A DNA stretch of 5,165 nt, from positions 1-5,165 of the forward strand of contig CAJGBT010000040.1 of assembly GCA_904501665.1 (NCBI GenBank), in the 5' to 3' direction. The number at the start of each line of letters is the position of its first letter. Positions within the stretch are counted from its first letter, which is position 1. A program made the translations under genes and the position numbers. Source of the DNA: an uncultured Bacilli bacterium. GTDB taxonomy: Bacteria; Bacillota_I; Bacilli_A; Mycoplasmatales; Mycoplasmoidaceae. The notes under the pieces are model-generated. The model made no database searches and was not told where the DNA came from. It worked only from the letters and a program-made list of their open reading frames with translations. Shown here piece after piece: positions 1 through 5,165 of the stretch.

Positions 1-35
1 AATACAAAAATAAAATTTTGATCATTTAATAACTA

Positions 36-77
36 AAAAATAAAAATACTCTTTGCCAACAAACCAAGAGTACTTTA
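36..77 (-). terminator. Possible minus-strand terminator hairpin
   Basis: TACTCTT (47-53) pairs with AAGAGTA (66-72) around a 12-nt loop. Read on the minus strand, the stem extends with one G-U and three A-U pairs and is followed by a T-rich tract (complement of 36-46). On the plus strand it lacks both the extension and the T tract. No minus-strand gene is visible upstream of it, so its client is unknown. It could instead be a structured part of an upstream gene's 3' UTR. Confidence 0.4.
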
Positions 78-139
78 ATGCATCAACAATTTTAATATGA
101 TATATTAATATTAGCGTTGCACTTTATATTTCATTTTAG

Positions 140-174
140 AACCTTAAACTTCATGTTTAAGGTTTTGTTTTATA
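140..174 (+). terminator. Rho-independent terminator of an upstream gene
   Basis: AACCTTAAAC (140-149) and GTTTAAGGTT (155-164) form a perfect 10-bp stem with a 5-nt loop (TTCAT), followed by TTGTTTTAT. This is a canonical intrinsic terminator on the plus strand. It must end a transcript that starts to the left of the window. It also separates that transcript from lysS, which therefore needs its own promoter. Confidence 0.8.
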
Positions 175-322
175 TCTTATTAAAATGATGAAATCTATAT
201 TATTTCAATTCAATGATAGTGATTTAGAAAAAAAACATATATTATTTAGTTAAAGTAAATTATAGAATTAATATATTATAATAAAATGTTTTAAGATTAT
301 ATACAAATGATATTAAAACAAG

Positions 323-350
323 AAGACATTTTAATTATAAAAAATATAAT
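323..350 (+). promoter_or_regulatory. Candidate lysS promoter
   Basis: A perfect -10 box TATAAT (345-350) lies 16 bp downstream of AAGACA (323-328), which matches four of six bases of TTGACA. Transcription would start near 357, leaving a leader of only about 7 nt before ATG 364 or about 19 nt before ATG 376. In DNA this AT-rich, chance TATAAT boxes are common (another at 277-282 lacks a good -35), so this is the best candidate rather than a certainty. Confidence 0.45.
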
Positions 351-365
351 TGAATTATAATTTAT

Positions 366-370
366 GGGTG
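366..370 (+). promoter_or_regulatory. Weak ribosome binding site favouring ATG 376
   Basis: GGGTG lies 5 nt before ATG 376, and its GGTG core can pair with CACC near the 3' end of 16S rRNA. No purine-rich site precedes the other in-frame ATG at 364. This, together with the protein alignment, favours the start at 376. Confidence 0.35.
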
Positions 371-375
371 TTAAT

Positions 376-1851
376 ATGAATAGAAAATTTAATGATCAAG
401 AATTAATTAGAAGACAAAAATTAAAACAATTGCAAGATAATGGTAAAAACCCTTATGCAATTACAAGGGTTAAAAGAACCTTATCTATTGATGAATTTAA
501 CAAGAAATATGATAGCTTTTCAAAAGATGAATTACATGATTCAAATCAAAAAGACATAGAAATTTTAGTTGGTAGAGTAATTAATATTAGACAAACATTT
601 ATTCAAATTAAAGATTTTTCAGGTCAAGGTCAACTATATATTAATAAACAAAATTTTAAAGATGTTTTTGATTTTTTTAAGAATTATGTGGATATAGGTG
701 ATATTATTGAGGTTCATGGTAAAGCAATGAAAACTAATACAGGAGTAGTAACTCTTGATGTTAGCAAAATGCTTATTGTAAGCAAGGCATTGAAGGTCTT
801 GCCTGAAAAATTTCATGGCTTGGTGGATGAAGAATCACGTTCAAGACACCGATATGTTGATTTGATTGTTAATGATAATTCAATGAAAACATTTATTTTG
901 AGATCAAAAATTATTTCAATCATTAGAAACTATATGAATTCATTGGGATATTTAGAAGTAGAAACACCTATTTTACAACCGATTCTAGGTGGTGCTAATG
1001 CACGTCCATTTATAACTTATCATAATGCATTATCTAGAAATTTTTATTTAAGGATTGCTCCTGAATTACCATTAAAAAAATTAGTAGTTGGTGGTTTTGA
1101 AAAAGTTTATGAGATTGGCCGTATTTTCAGAAATGAAGGTATGGATGCTACACATAATCCAGAATTTACATCACTAGAAGCTTATACTGCTTATATTGGT
1201 ATGGAAGAAACAATGAATTTAGTAGAGAACATAATTACTCACATTGTAAAAACATTAGGAATTAAAACAGTCAATTATCGTGGTTTTAAAATTGATTTGA
1301 CTAAGAAATTTAATCGAATTCATATGGTAGATTTTATTAAAGAAAAAGTAGGAATAAACTTTTGAGAAATTAATGATTTAAAAGAGGCTTTATCTTTATG
1401 TAAAAAACATAATATTCAATTACAAAAACATCAACAAACAATTGGCCATATTATTAATGCTTTTTATGAAGAGTTTTGTGAAAAAGAATGCATTCAACCA
1501 ACATTTGTTTTCGGACATCCTGTTGATGTTTCACCATTAGCTAAGATTGATTATAAAAACCCAAAGTATACTGAGAGATTTGAATTATTTATTGGACAAA
1601 AAGAATTTGCAAATGCATTTGCTGAATTAAATGATCCTATTGATCAATATGAAAGATTTGAAAATCAACTAAAAGAAAAATCATTAGGAAATGATGAAGC
1701 AGTTGAAATGGATATTGACTTTATCGAAGCATTAGAATATGGATTACCTCCAACAGGAGGCTTAGGAATTGGTATTGATAGATTAGTAATGTTATTATCT
1801 GAAAATGACACTATTCGTAATGTATTATTATTTCCGCATTTAAGAGATTAG
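376..1851 (+). CDS. lysS: Lysyl-tRNA synthetase, class II
   Basis: This enzyme charges tRNA-Lys with lysine using ATP, in the cytoplasm, as a homodimer. Residues 62-142 form the anticodon-binding OB-fold. The catalytic domain then shows motif 1 (LGYLEVETPIL, 190-200), motif 2 (FRNEGMDATHNPEF from 251, with ATP-binding Arg252), the lysine-pocket signature EFANAFAELND (410-420) and motif 3 GGLGIGIDR (461-469). The in-frame TGA at 1363-1365 (residue 330) must be read as Trp, because motif 3 lies beyond it. The length of 491 residues is normal for bacterial LysRS. An in-frame ATG at 364 would add four residues; 376 is preferred because the protein then begins MNRKFNDQE like family members and has GGGTG upstream. 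The OB-fold's first hairpin looks about four residues shorter than in Bacillus. The gene is first in an apparent operon with the AsnA-like gene 4 bp downstream. Confidence 0.97.
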
Positions 1852-1855
1852 TAAA

Positions 1856-2758
1856 ATGAGTATTAAAAAAAATAATAAGGAATATTCTAATATTGAAAGC
1901 TATGAATTAAAACTAAAATCAAGAATAAAAAATAAATTTTTAGAATTTTTAATTAATACTTTTAATCTTATTGAAGTTGATCCAATTTATATTACTAAAA
2001 GTAAATATTTACCTAATTTTAAAAGATTGATTAATTTTGATAATGCTATTGATGGAAACATTTATTCTATTAATGAATTTATTGATTTTTCAATCCTAAG
2101 TTATTTTTCTATCTTAAGTAATAGTATTGGTAGCGGAATTATTACTTATTATTGCAAATTTTCAAGAGATTTTGCTAAATTTAGTAAATATAACTTTAAT
2201 TTTTTATTACTATACAAGTTAGTACAAGAAGAAGCTAATGAAAACAATATAGGAGAAAATGTTTTAAAAATTTTTAAAGGTTTTAATGAAATTATTAAAC
2301 CTTATAGTAATTTTAAAAATTTAGATCTTTTACCTAAATTAAAAATTACTAATGTGGATAATATTCTTAAAAAATATCCTTTATTAAAATTTAATGATGC
2401 ATTGAATCAAGAAATTTTTTCTCAAAAATTTATATTGGTTTTTGGTTTAAATGGGAAAAATAGAAAAAATATTAATTTAATTGATTATAAAAGTGAAATT
2501 TATGTTAATAACTATGGAAAATTATTTTTTTATGATGAAAAAATTGAGAAAATATTAGAATTTGGGATTGTTAATATCTGCCCAAGTCAAGATAATATAA
2601 TTGATTATGTTAAAAGAAAACATATAGATCAAGAAGTTTTTTCTAATATCTTAAAAAATTTCCCTAAAAATGAAAATTTATTAACAATTGACATTAATTT
2701 TTCTAAGATATTTTTTTATTTAATAAATGAATCTGATTTTATTGAAAAAAAATTATAA
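1856..2758 (+). CDS. AsnA-like protein, probable pseudoenzyme
   Basis: This 300-residue protein follows the whole length of ammonia-dependent asparagine synthetase (AsnA, about 330 residues, class II synthetase fold), judged against AsnA sequences from memory. Matching landmarks are NLIEVDPIYITKS (37-49), NIYSINEF (68-75) where AsnA has VHSLAKWKR, GSGIITYYCKFSRDF (92-106) for the GLYTxMxAxRxDED motif, ILKKYPLL (170-177) for ELLxRYPxL, KFILVFGLNG (191-200) for AVFLxxIGG, GKLFFYDEKIEKILEFGIVNI (split at 221-230 and 231-241) for the DILxWxxxLxxAxELSSMGIRV strand, and a tail near 277-288 for GGGIGQSRL. The catalytic positions are lost: no KWKR, no HDxRAPDYDDW, no DQWDWE, and motif 3 has Lys284 instead of Arg. 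There is no Trp at all. Asparagine synthesis is therefore unlikely, and a binding or regulatory role is possible. It starts 4 bp after the lysS stop and is surely co-transcribed with it. The frame is clean over 300 codons, which argues for selection. Confidence 0.75.
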   Translation: MSIKKNNKEYSNIESYELKLKSRIKNKFLEFLINTFNLIEVDPIYITKSKYLPNFKRLINFDNAIDGNIYSINEFIDFSILSYFSILSNSIGSGIITYYCKFSRDFAKFSKYNFNFLLLYKLVQEEANENNIGENVLKIFKGFNEIIKPYSNFKNLDLLPKLKITNVDNILKKYPLLKFNDALNQEIFSQKFILVFGLNGKNRKNINLIDYKSEIYVNNYGKLFFYDEKIEKILEFGIVNICPSQDNIIDYVKRKHIDQEVFSNILKNFPKNENLLTIDINFSKIFFYLINESDFIEKKL

Positions 2759-2889
2759 TTTTTTTCTTTTTGATATTTTCCAAAAAGCTACTATCAACAA
2801 AAAAATGCAATAATAATATAAAATTTAAAGATATACCTAAAATCAATATATACTATATATCCTTGTAAATAAAGTGATAAAATATTGTT
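2759..2889. other. Intergenic gap before abiF
   Basis: This 131-bp gap has no gene. A 7-bp inverted repeat (2766-2772 with 2781-2787) lacks a following T tract, so the end of the lysS operon is not clearly marked. Possible promoter elements for abiF are TTAAAG (2825-2830) with TATACT (2849-2854) at 18 bp, or TAAAAT (2878-2883), which would give a leaderless mRNA. GTGAT (2874-2878) could pair with 16S rRNA, 11 nt before the ATG. None is strong. Confidence 0.35.
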
Positions 2890-3837
2890 ATGTCTAAAAC
2901 TTTTAAAAACTTTGAAGAACAAATAGAATTACTAGAATCTATGAAATTAACCATAGATGATAATGACAAATTAAAATGATATTTGCAAGCTTATAATTAT
3001 CAAAATATAATCAATGGTTATAACGATTTTTTTATGTCAAATAATGATAGAAAAAATAATCTATATAAAAAATATGCAACATCTAATGGGATTATTGAAC
3101 TTTTTAATTTTGATAGAGTAATATCTAAAAATATATTATCATCTATTCAAAATATCGAAAGAATGATTTCAACATCTACAGCTTACACAATAGCTAAAAT
3201 AATGAATGATAATAATATCAATGATGGAAAAATATTTAATCTTGATAAAAACAATATTTTACTAAAAAAAATATTTATAACTACTAAAGATGATGTTAAT
3301 TTATTTAATGATGTTTATGAAAAATTAAAAAATTCTTATGATACAAACAAAGACTGCAACAAGGATATTTATAAAAAATATGAAAAATTTGACAATATTC
3401 CTATATGAGCAATAGTTATTAATGCAACATTTGGTAATATATTATTTATATTAAAAAATTTAAAAGAAAATGTATTCTTTATGGTTATGAAGAATTCAAC
3501 ATTAAAGAATTGAAATAATTTAAATAAAGGCGAAATTATTAACTTGTTGACTATATTAAAAGATATTAGAAATAGAATTTGTCATAATAATGCTCTTTAT
3601 AACATTTCAATATCTAATGAATCAAAAAGACTAGTTATTAAAAAAATGATAAATAATGATGTTCATGCACATAATAGTAAAATGAAATTATATGAAATAA
3701 TAAAGGTTATAGAAAAATTTGATCCTAATACAAAAGATTACCTTTCAAATAGTATTTCCAATAAATTCAATGAATTTAAAAATATAAACGCAAAAATAGT
3801 TGAGGAAATAAGAGAAAATATATGAAATAAAAATTAA
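2890..3837 (+). CDS. AbiF/AbiD-type abortive infection protein (Abi_2, HEPN RNase)
   Basis: Read with UGA as Trp (2977, 3406, 3511, 3823), this is one intact protein of 315 residues, a normal length for the Abi_2 (AbiD/AbiF) family. Family landmarks appear in order: KTFKNFEEQIELLESMKLTI (3-22), matching the usual opening 'K.fltyeeQi.lL..rgl.i'; NYQNIINGYNDFF (36-48), where relatives have 'nYyrLsgY..pF'; IIELFNFDRVISKNIL (68-83); an Ile-Glu-Arg helix near 89-91; IPIWAIVINATFGNILFILKN (split at 170-180 and 181-190), the 'lPiWv..e.lsfG.ls.ly.nL' block; and DIRNRICHNNALYN (225-238). The last is the HEPN nuclease motif, R227-x4-H232, intact. AbiF-type proteins are RNases that block growth after phage attack and are reported to be held in check by a cognate non-coding RNA. 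They are also regarded as ancestors of Cas13. A GC-rich structured element starts at the stop codon. Read with the standard code, the gene would falsely appear as fragments. Confidence 0.88.
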
Positions 3838-3861
3838 AGGTCACAACCCGAAGTTGTGACC
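3824..3861 (-). terminator. Minus-strand rho-independent terminator (UUCGG loop)
   Basis: On the minus strand, GGTCACAAC, loop TTCGG and GTTGTGACC are followed by TTTAATTTTTATTTC, a textbook intrinsic terminator. It would end the candidate ncRNA, or any transcript arriving from the transposase remnants. The T tract overlaps the last codons of abiF, so the two transcripts would converge and overlap by about a dozen bases. On the plus strand the same stem is followed by CTGCGTGTG and would not terminate. Confidence 0.65.
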
Positions 3862-3892
3862 CTGCGTGTGCTCATAAGAACATCACTTATAC
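3826..3892 (-). ncRNA. Candidate AbiF-partner non-coding RNA
   Basis: Directly after the abiF stop lies a stretch far richer in GC than anything around it. Its core is a perfect 9-bp stem, 3839-3847 with 3853-3861. A small hairpin (3874-3878 with 3886-3890) lies beyond a 12-nt linker (3862-3873). Read on the minus strand it forms a compact unit: TAGAAT (3904-3899) as a possible -10 box, a start near 3892, the small hairpin, the linker GAGCACACGCAG, and a stem capped by UUCGG running into a T tract. Read on the plus strand it would be the 3' end of the abiF transcript, ending at the 3904-3937 terminator. AbiF genes are known to be stably associated with a conserved ncRNA that acts as antitoxin. 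The element is firm, the strand and the function less so. Confidence 0.5.
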
Positions 3893-3903
3893 ATTTTTAT
3901 TCT

Positions 3904-3937
3904 ATCATAAAAATTTATAAACTTTATGATTTTTATT
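3904..3937 (+). terminator. Rho-independent terminator downstream of abiF
   Basis: ATCATAAA (3904-3911) pairs with TTTATGAT (3923-3930) around an 11-nt loop, followed by TTTTATT. The 8-bp stem is AT-rich but typical for this genome. It would end the abiF transcript after the structured element. The adjoining 19 bp (3936-3954) recur at 5029-5047 and mark the start of the insertion element. Confidence 0.5.
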
Positions 3938-3954
3938 GTTTAATGGACCATCTT
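3936..3954 (+). repeat. 19-bp direct repeat at the IS end, first copy
   Basis: TTGTTTAATGGACCATCTT here is repeated exactly at 5029-5047. It marks the same end of both insertion elements. Since the identity begins in TTG, slightly outside the likely element tip at TGG, the true tip may lie further out, or the element may favour similar target sites. Confidence 0.75.
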
Positions 3955-3970
3955 ATTGAACAAGCCACTT

Positions 3971-4913
3971 CTACTCATAATTATATAATAATTTAATAGC
4001 TTTAATTGGTTTCATATATCTTTCTACATAACTAATTCCTTTTATTTTTCTAATCCATAATAATAATGATATCTACAATTGTTATATTCATTTATAAACT
4101 CATTAATAATATTTTTGCTCCCTCAATTGTTTTGGCTTTTGCTAATCTAGTTGAGCATTTTTTATCTATTGTTAAATGTAATCTTTCTACACACCCATTT
4201 GCTTGTGGTACATTTAATAAAGGAATTAATCTTATAATGAATTTTTATTTCTTAAAAATTGATATAGCTTTCTAATAAATAAAATTATTGCCCTTAAACA
4301 TCATGGCATTATCAGTTTGAATCGTCTTGATTTTAATTCCAATATCATTAAAATGTTGAATACCTGATTCTAAAGCATTGATAATTTCTTGTTAAGAAGC
4401 ATTATCAATTACTTTTGAGTATGCATATCTAGATTAGGTTTCAATCATATCAAAAAATATTGGTTAATTATAAATTTACAATCTTGATAATTATATTTTT
4501 TAGTAATGTTATTTTTAATTGGTAATTTACCAATATGATTAATTCATTCAAAATAACCATTATTAATCTTTTTATTAATTAATTTGATTATCTTATTCTT
4601 AAAACCATATCATGTTTGTTTTATGCATTAAAGGCAAACTAGTTAATTTAAAAAATTGGTTTTCTGATTTAAATGTAGTTGTTATGATATTTAATTGATT
4701 AATAAATTTCCTAAACCTGGTTTCAAATTTAAATCCTAATAATAGATCATGATATTTTTTAGTTCCTTTTTGAAATTGATAGATTTTATGTTCATTTTCT
4801 AATTTGTTTCAAAATTGATTCTAAAATCATTAAAAAGGTCATGAAAGACCTTAATTTTCTCAGTTTAACTTAGCTTTATATTTTTTTGATAAAAATACAT
4901 ATGGTTCTTTAAA
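3971..4913 (-). pseudogene. Transposase pseudogene, DDE (rve) type
   Basis: Minus-strand fragments in different frames form a recognisable IS3/IS481-type transposase. From high to low coordinates they are: an N-terminal piece (LSKKYKAKLNWEN, near 4850-4890); a middle piece ending near 4605; GYFEWINHIGKLPI (near 4520-4565), where the first catalytic Asp seems lost; DMIET-stop-SRYAYSKVIDNAS (from 4451); the second catalytic site QTDN (TDN at 4308-4316); NGCVERLH with the catalytic Glu at 4185-4187; and the C-terminus RYMKPIKAIKLLYNYE to the stop at 3971-3973. TAA codons at 4434-4436 and 4392-4394 stand where Gln is expected, fitting single C-to-T changes. At least three frameshifts are needed to join the pieces. 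The C-terminus matches copy 2. Family placement is from motif spacing and is not certain between IS3 and IS481. Confidence 0.75.
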
Positions 4914-4936
4914 AGTATGGTTTTTGAAGTGGACTT

Positions 4937-4969
4937 AAAAATCCCTAATAGTATAGATTGGGGATTTTT
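4937..4969. terminator. Bidirectional terminator hairpin between the two IS copies
   Basis: AAAAATCCCTAAT (4937-4949) pairs with ATTGGGGATTTTT (4957-4969) through 13 positions with one T-G pair, leaving a 7-nt loop. T runs on either side of the stem let it act in both directions. In context it could stop minus-strand transcription leaving copy 2, or shield copy 1 from it. It adjoins, and may belong to, the end of copy 1. Confidence 0.6.
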
Positions 4970-5028
4970 TCATCTACTCCCAATTATAATTATAGGGGTT
5001 GTTCAAAAAGATAGGTTTAAAACAATTT

Positions 5029-5047
5029 TTGTTTAATGGACCATCTT
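5029..5047 (+). repeat. 19-bp direct repeat at the IS end, second copy
   Basis: Exact match to 3936-3954, in the same orientation, at the corresponding end of copy 2. It lies 1,093 bp away, close to the length of one element. Confidence 0.75.
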
Positions 5048-5066
5048 TTTGGACATACCACTTCTG

Positions 5067-5165
5067 TTAATAATTATACAGTAGTTTAATTGCATCTTGT
5101 GGAGTCATATATCTATTTGCATATGGAATGTTTTCTTTCTCAAGTTCTGAGTAATAATGGTATCT
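5067..5165 (-). CDS. Transposase C-terminus, copy 2 (partial, apparently intact)
   Basis: The minus strand is open from the window edge to TAA at 5069-5067, giving 32 residues that begin RYHYYSELEKENIPY and end RYMTPQDAIKLLYNY. Copy 1 encodes the same tail (RYHYYYGLEK, then RYMKPIKAIKLLYNYE) but with a frameshift and stops between the two parts. The pattern YxxYRxHxxLxxxTPxxA is the usual C-terminal signature of IS3/IS481-type transposases. Only the end of the gene is visible, so whether the whole copy is functional cannot be judged. Confidence 0.65.
   Translation of the reverse strand, partial: RYHYYSELEKENIPYANRYMTPQDAIKLLYNY

Larger units (their letters stand above)
1..375. other. Intergenic region upstream of lysS
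   Basis: No convincing gene is seen on either strand. Frame 1 is open from the window edge to TAA at 34-36, so an upstream gene could end there, but 11 codons prove nothing. The stretch holds two hairpins (listed separately) and very AT-rich DNA with several TATAAT boxes (277-282, 345-350, 356-361). A 22-codon reading frame at 185-253 has no ribosome binding site and no recognisable sequence. Confidence 0.6.
3936..4945 (-). mobile_element. Degenerate insertion sequence, copy 1 (IS3/IS481-like)
   Basis: A roughly 1-kb element with its transposase on the minus strand. The low-coordinate end begins around TGGACCATCT (3945-3954) inside a 19-bp block identical to the end of copy 2. The CCACTTC motif at 3965-3971 recurs inverted as GAAGTGG at 4926-4932, which suggests imperfect terminal inverted repeats. 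The exact boundaries and any target duplication cannot be fixed by eye. It cannot transpose by itself, because the transposase is broken. Confidence 0.65.
5029..5165 (-). mobile_element. Insertion sequence, copy 2, partial (runs off the window)
   Basis: The first 19 bases (5029-5047) are identical to 3936-3954. The following stretch to 5165 aligns with 3955-4074 over its whole length at roughly 70% by eye, including a shared ATATATCT-type core and a TATCT at the far end. It is a second element of the same family in the same orientation as copy 1, so the two are tandem. Most of it lies outside the window. Confidence 0.7.

Noticed and set aside
185..253. 22-codon plus-strand reading frame before lysS
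   Set aside because: No ribosome binding site and no recognisable sequence; frames this short arise by chance in such DNA.
634..816. 60-codon reading frame on the minus strand inside lysS
   Set aside because: It lies wholly within the conserved OB-fold coding sequence of lysS and has no family features, so it is a shadow frame.
2766..2787. 7-bp inverted repeat after the AsnA-like gene as a terminator
   Set aside because: The stem is almost all A-T and is not followed by a T tract on either strand, so termination is not supported.
2983..3825. Two separate small genes in the abiF region, 2983-3408 and 3544-3825
   Set aside because: They are in one frame and are separated only by TGA codons, which this organism reads as Trp. 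Joined from 2890 to 3837 they form one Abi_2 protein.
3839..3861. CRISPR-type repeat, because the GC-rich hairpin next to a Cas13-related HEPN protein resembles a direct repeat
   Set aside because: The hairpin occurs once only, with no repeat-spacer periodicity anywhere in the window.
4066..4275. 69-codon plus-strand reading frame rich in hydrophobic residues
   Set aside because: It is antisense to the transposase pseudogene, covering its catalytic Glu region. The hydrophobic character comes from the complementary strand of AT-rich code.
4977..5000. Palindrome-like CCCAATTATAATTATAGGGG as an operator or terminator
   Set aside because: Only the inner TATAATTATA is truly palindromic and the GC flanks are out of register with it; no adjacent gene start supports an operator.

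Overview
The window comes from a very AT-rich bacterium that reads UGA as tryptophan, so it belongs to the Mollicutes (Mycoplasma, Spiroplasma or a relative; I cannot name the genus). The best evidence is lysS: an in-frame TGA at 1363-1365 interrupts an otherwise intact class II lysyl-tRNA synthetase whose essential motif 3 lies after it. The second protein-coding unit with TGA codons, an AbiF-like gene, carries four of them. It only becomes one protein of the expected family length when they are read as Trp.

Layout. Positions 1-375 are intergenic. They hold a strong rho-independent terminator for an unseen upstream gene, a second hairpin that looks like a minus-strand terminator, and a candidate promoter just before lysS. 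lysS (376-1851, or from 364) is followed after 4 bp by a 300-residue protein (1856-2758). Its fold markers match ammonia-dependent asparagine synthetase AsnA from end to end, but every catalytic motif is eroded, so it looks like a pseudoenzyme in the lysS operon. After a 131-bp gap comes a complete 315-codon AbiF/AbiD-type (Abi_2) HEPN ribonuclease gene (2890-3837). Immediately after its stop lies an unusually GC-rich structured element (about 3826-3892). Given what is known of AbiF, it is the best candidate for the partner non-coding RNA (RNA antitoxin). The right third (about 3936-5165) holds the remains of a DDE transposase of IS3/IS481 type on the minus strand, broken by stops and frameshifts. 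It is followed by a second, apparently healthier copy of the same element that runs off the window.

How the parts work together. lysS is core translation machinery, and the AsnA-like partner probably travels with it. abiF plus its RNA is an accessory defence or toxin-antitoxin module. It sits between the core operon and an insertion-sequence pile-up, a typical site of gain and loss. The two observations most worth following up are the AsnA-like pseudoenzyme and the abiF/ncRNA pair.
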